Notes under the pieces: generated by a model
What the model was told of the DNA's origin: nothing
Database searches by the model: none
What the model saw: the letters and a program-made list of their open reading frames with translations, nothing else
Part shown: positions 63,969 through 64,000 of the stretch, in pieces
Layout: each line of letters starts with the position of its first letter
How positions within the stretch are numbered: position 1 is the first letter of the stretch
Source of the DNA: Phoebastria nigripes
Taxonomy: Eukaryota; Chordata; Aves; Procellariiformes; Diomedeidae
DNA: 64,000 nucleotides
Reading direction: 5' to 3'
Assembly (NCBI GenBank): GCA_035582835.1
Contig: JAYKAV010002739.1
Location: forward strand, 354,630 to 418,629
Made by a program: the position numbers and the translations under genes

Positions 63969-64000
<32 letters not shown>
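63969..64000. repeat. Poly(T) at window end
   Basis: Thirty-two Ts run to the last base. The tract may continue beyond the window. It could be a microsatellite, the antisense poly(A) of a retrocopy starting just outside, or an assembly edge. Confidence 0.9.

Noticed and set aside
1..64000. Search by eye for endogenous viral genes, LTR pairs, tRNA genes and clustered accessory systems
   Set aside because: Nothing met a supportable standard: no paired LTRs with TG...CA ends, no gag/pol/env-like frames, no cloverleaf with A and B boxes, and no gene cluster.

Overview
This window looks like a piece of a bird nuclear chromosome. Almost all of it is A+T-rich, non-coding DNA. Its recognisable repeats are CR1-type non-LTR retrotransposons, several ending in the short tandem ATTCTATG tails typical of bird CR1, together with much older amniote debris: a MIR-like SINE, degenerate palindromic repeats and very decayed CR1/L3-like copies. 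There are no Alu, B1 or L1 elements, no operons, no prokaryotic genes, no CRISPR and no recognisable tRNA or rRNA gene. About 33 single ambiguous bases (N) occur, all right of position 21,500. The bird assignment is an inference from the CR1 content. The species cannot be read from the window.

Layout. Positions 1-38,700 appear intergenic, or intronic to something not visible here. They hold one young CR1 3' half with a nearly open reverse-transcriptase frame (about 4.8-5.9 kb), a MIR (7.0-7.1 kb), palindromic repeat fragments (6.1, 12.2 and 18.05 kb), an old antisense CR1 (12.9-13.7 kb), CR1 3' tails (16.1, 17.3-17.5 and 26.5-26.8 kb) and a faint antisense CR1/L3 relic (32.6-32.85 kb). Positions 38,755-40,090 form the only strong CpG island, with an inverted CCAAT box, a GC box and an ATG in good Kozak context at 39,359. 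That ATG opens a 16-codon frame ending at a plausible GT splice donor at 39,407. This is most likely the promoter and first coding exon of a plus-strand gene that I cannot identify. Positions 39,407-64,000 would then be its first intron, or the intron plus small exons I cannot prove. They contain old and young CR1 pieces (42.1, 47.7-48.95 and 55.1 kb), long polypyrimidine tracts and a CpG-enriched patch near 59.7-60.4 kb.

I found no convincing undescribed biological system. The items most worth checking are the orphan first exon with a testable in-phase candidate second exon at 53.5 kb, the 18-bp perfect palindrome at the 5' edge of the youngest CR1, the internally deleted CR1 at 47.7-48.95 kb, and the CpG-enriched hairpin region near 59.9 kb.
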